A model generated the notes under the pieces. It worked only from the letters and a program-made list of their open reading frames with translations, was not told the DNA's origin and made no database searches. A stretch of DNA of 7,142 nt from the NCBI RefSeq assembly GCF_000972705.2, contig NZ_LATL02000129.1, positions 1 to 7,142 of the forward strand, in the 5' to 3' direction. The translations under genes were made by a program, and so were the position numbers. Position 1 is the stretch's first letter; every line of letters starts with the position of its first letter. Source of the stretch: Limnoraphis robusta CS-951. GTDB taxonomy: Bacteria > Cyanobacteriota > Cyanobacteriia > Cyanobacteriales > Microcoleaceae. Below are positions 6,056 to 7,142 of this stretch, in pieces.

Positions 6056-7042
6056 ATGACACGTAAAACAACACGACGCAAGTTTATCATCAGCAGTGTT
6101 GCTGTTGCAGGCGGCATTGTCGGGAGTACAGCATTGCACGGGCGGCAGTCACCCAGCGCCGCTCGCTCTCCAATCGCAGTCCCCAACACAGCAACCATGC
6201 CGGAACGGGTACTCGGCAAAACAGGCGTGACATTGCCCATTTTTGGCTTAGGAGGCGCCGGACAAACGCCCATCTCAAAAGCCGGACAGGAAGCCGAAGC
6301 GATCGCTCAAATTGAAGCCGCATTAAAGTTAGGAATTCGCTATTTTGATACGGCAGCCAGCTACGGGCCAAGCGAAGATAATATGGGGAAAGTTTTACCC
6401 CCTTATCGTTCCAAAATATTTCTCGCCACGAAAACCGCTAAACGCGATCGCGATGGCGCTTGGCAAGAATTAGAGCGATCGCTAAAACGTCTCAATACAG
6501 ATTACCTCGATTCGTGGCAATTGCATCATGTTTCTTTCCCGGAAACCTTAGATGAAATTTTCAGTAAAAATGGGGCGATTAAAGCCATCGAAGAAGCAAA
6601 AGAACAGGGAATTATCAAATATTCAGGGATTACCGGACATCACGAACCCGATGTCATTGCCGAAGGTTTGCGTCGTTATCCATTTGATACCACGTTAATC
6701 TCAATTAATGCAGCCGATATTCATCATCCTCGGCCTTTTTCTAAAACCGTTTTACCTGTCGCTCAAGAAAAAAATGTCGGCGTTATTGCTATGAAAATTC
6801 CGGCTTATGGCAAATTAATTCGCAGTGGCGTATTAGAAGGAATGCACCAAGCGATGGGATATGTATTATCTCTGTCTGGTGTTCATGGCTGTATTATTGC
6901 AGCAGAAACCGTCGAACAATTAGAATCTAATTTTAAAGTTGCTCAAGCTTTTAAACAACTCAGTTCTGACGAAATGGCAGCCATTGAAAAACGTACCGCA
7001 GTTGCTTGGCAGGAAAATACATTTTTCCGGGCTTGGACGTAA
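6056..7042 (+). CDS. Tat-exported aldo/keto reductase
   Basis: Aldo/keto reductases are NAD(P)H-dependent oxidoreductases acting on carbonyl groups. The 328-residue protein begins with a twin-arginine signal (TTRRKFIISS at 5-14, then a hydrophobic stretch to about 26) and a linker to about 47, followed by the barrel from MPERVLGKTG. The catalytic tetrad is complete: Asp98 (FDTA), Tyr103 (SYG), Lys126 (ATKT) and His157 (LHHV). The ending GVHGCIIAAETVEQLESNF contains the usual C-terminal cofactor-binding region; there is no cysteine-rich Fe-S tail. The Tat route exports folded proteins with bound cofactor, so a periplasmic enzyme or one bound to the cytoplasmic membrane is expected; the reductant and substrate are unknown. 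An internal Met48 could in principle start a cytosolic form, but the Arg-Arg signal favours 6056. Two in-frame TAA codons end the gene. It is divergent from dacB. Family is firm; specific substrate cannot be given. Confidence 0.92.
   Translation: MTRKTTRRKFIISSVAVAGGIVGSTALHGRQSPSAARSPIAVPNTATMPERVLGKTGVTLPIFGLGGAGQTPISKAGQEAEAIAQIEAALKLGIRYFDTAASYGPSEDNMGKVLPPYRSKIFLATKTAKRDRDGAWQELERSLKRLNTDYLDSWQLHHVSFPETLDEIFSKNGAIKAIEEAKEQGIIKYSGITGHHEPDVIAEGLRRYPFDTTLISINAADIHHPRPFSKTVLPVAQEKNVGVIAMKIPAYGKLIRSGVLEGMHQAMGYVLSLSGVHGCIIAAETVEQLESNFKVAQAFKQLSSDEMAAIEKRTAVAWQENTFFRAWT
6299..6482. repeat. Cluster of three HIP1 palindromes
   Basis: GCGATCGC occurs at 6299-6306, 6444-6451 and 6475-6482 inside the reductase gene, with one more at 4075-4082 inside purU. 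HIP1 is the over-represented octamer of many cyanobacterial genomes, and this is the best single indication of the host lineage. None is found in the FAS1, CHAT-TPR or dacB genes, so the density is uneven along the window. Confidence 0.85.
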
Positions 7043-7059
7043 TAAGACATTCCCTCTCG

Positions 7060-7108
7060 TCTAACCCTCCTTTTCAAGGGGGGCAGGGGGGATGGGAGAG
7101 GGGTTAGA
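7060..7108. repeat. G-rich inverted repeat after the reductase gene (dispersed-repeat-like)
   Basis: TCTAACCC at 7060-7067 is the exact reverse complement of GGGTTAGA at 7101-7108. Inside, CCCTCCTT (7065-7072) pairs with AAGGGGGG (7076-7083) around a TTC loop, using one G-U pair. CCCTCTC at 7052-7058 also matches GAGAGGG at 7096-7102, so alternative folds exist. The element resembles the C/G-run hairpin repeats scattered between genes in filamentous cyanobacteria. It could end reductase transcription, but there is no U tract after the stem. Confidence 0.6.
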
Positions 7109-7113
7109 AAAAC

Positions 7114-7137
7114 CACGAAGACACTAAGACACTCAGA
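7114..7137. repeat. Three 8-bp periodic units CAC(G/T)(A/C)AGA, continuing to the window edge
   Basis: CACGAAGA, CACTAAGA and CACTCAGA follow each other without gaps at 7114, 7122 and 7130, then GGAAA reaches the end of the window. Similar strings of variant CACGAAGA or CACAGAGG units are, as I recall, a frequent dispersed intergenic repeat in cyanobacteria. It sits six bases after the inverted repeat, so the two may be parts of one composite element. Confidence 0.5.
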
Positions 7138-7142
7138 GGAAA

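Noticed and set aside
5917..6273. N-terminal 119-codon extension of DacB
   Set aside because: Most of it is antisense to the reductase gene and its promoter region, precedes the signal peptide and would spoil export.
6090..6371. Minus-strand open frame of 93 codons
   Set aside because: It lies antisense to the reductase coding region, where raised GC content lowers stop-codon frequency; the translation is Arg/Leu/Trp-rich without a domain.

Overview
The window looks like chromosomal DNA from a cyanobacterium, most likely a filamentous oscillatorialean of the Planktothrix/Oscillatoria kind. The reasons are four copies of the HIP1 palindrome GCGATCGC (4075, 6299, 6444, 6475), an AT-rich background, a CHAT-TPR protein of the type abundant in cyanobacteria, and intergenic G-rich hairpin and 8-bp-periodic repeats that resemble dispersed cyanobacterial repeats. 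The genus is an inference.

Layout: (1) 1-56, minus: the first 18 codons of a gene that leaves the window on the left and encodes what reads as a signal peptide. (2) 145-888, minus: a secreted protein with one fasciclin (FAS1) domain. (3) 939-3425, plus: a large exported protein with about eight TPRs and a C-terminal CHAT caspase-like domain. It is divergent from the FAS1 gene across only 50 bp. (4) 3438-4292, minus: purU, formyltetrahydrofolate deformylase, convergent with the CHAT gene across 12 bp. (5) 4465-5916, minus: dacB, a PBP4-type D-Ala-D-Ala carboxypeptidase (family S13), apparently with a TTG start. (6) 6056-7042, plus: an aldo/keto reductase with a twin-arginine signal, divergent from dacB. 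(7) 7043-7142: a repeat-rich right edge. No stretch longer than 300 bases lacks a gene.

Five of the six genes (the left-edge fragment, FAS1, CHAT-TPR, DacB and the Tat reductase) carry export signals, so the window is mostly an envelope/periplasm neighbourhood with one cytosolic one-carbon enzyme. There is no clear multi-gene operon: directions alternate, and promoter-like sequences can be placed in front of purU, dacB, the reductase and (weakly) the FAS1 gene. No phage, IS element, CRISPR array, tRNA or rRNA is visible. The closest thing to a possible functional pair is the FAS1 / exported CHAT-TPR divergon; I do not see an established or obviously new defence system.
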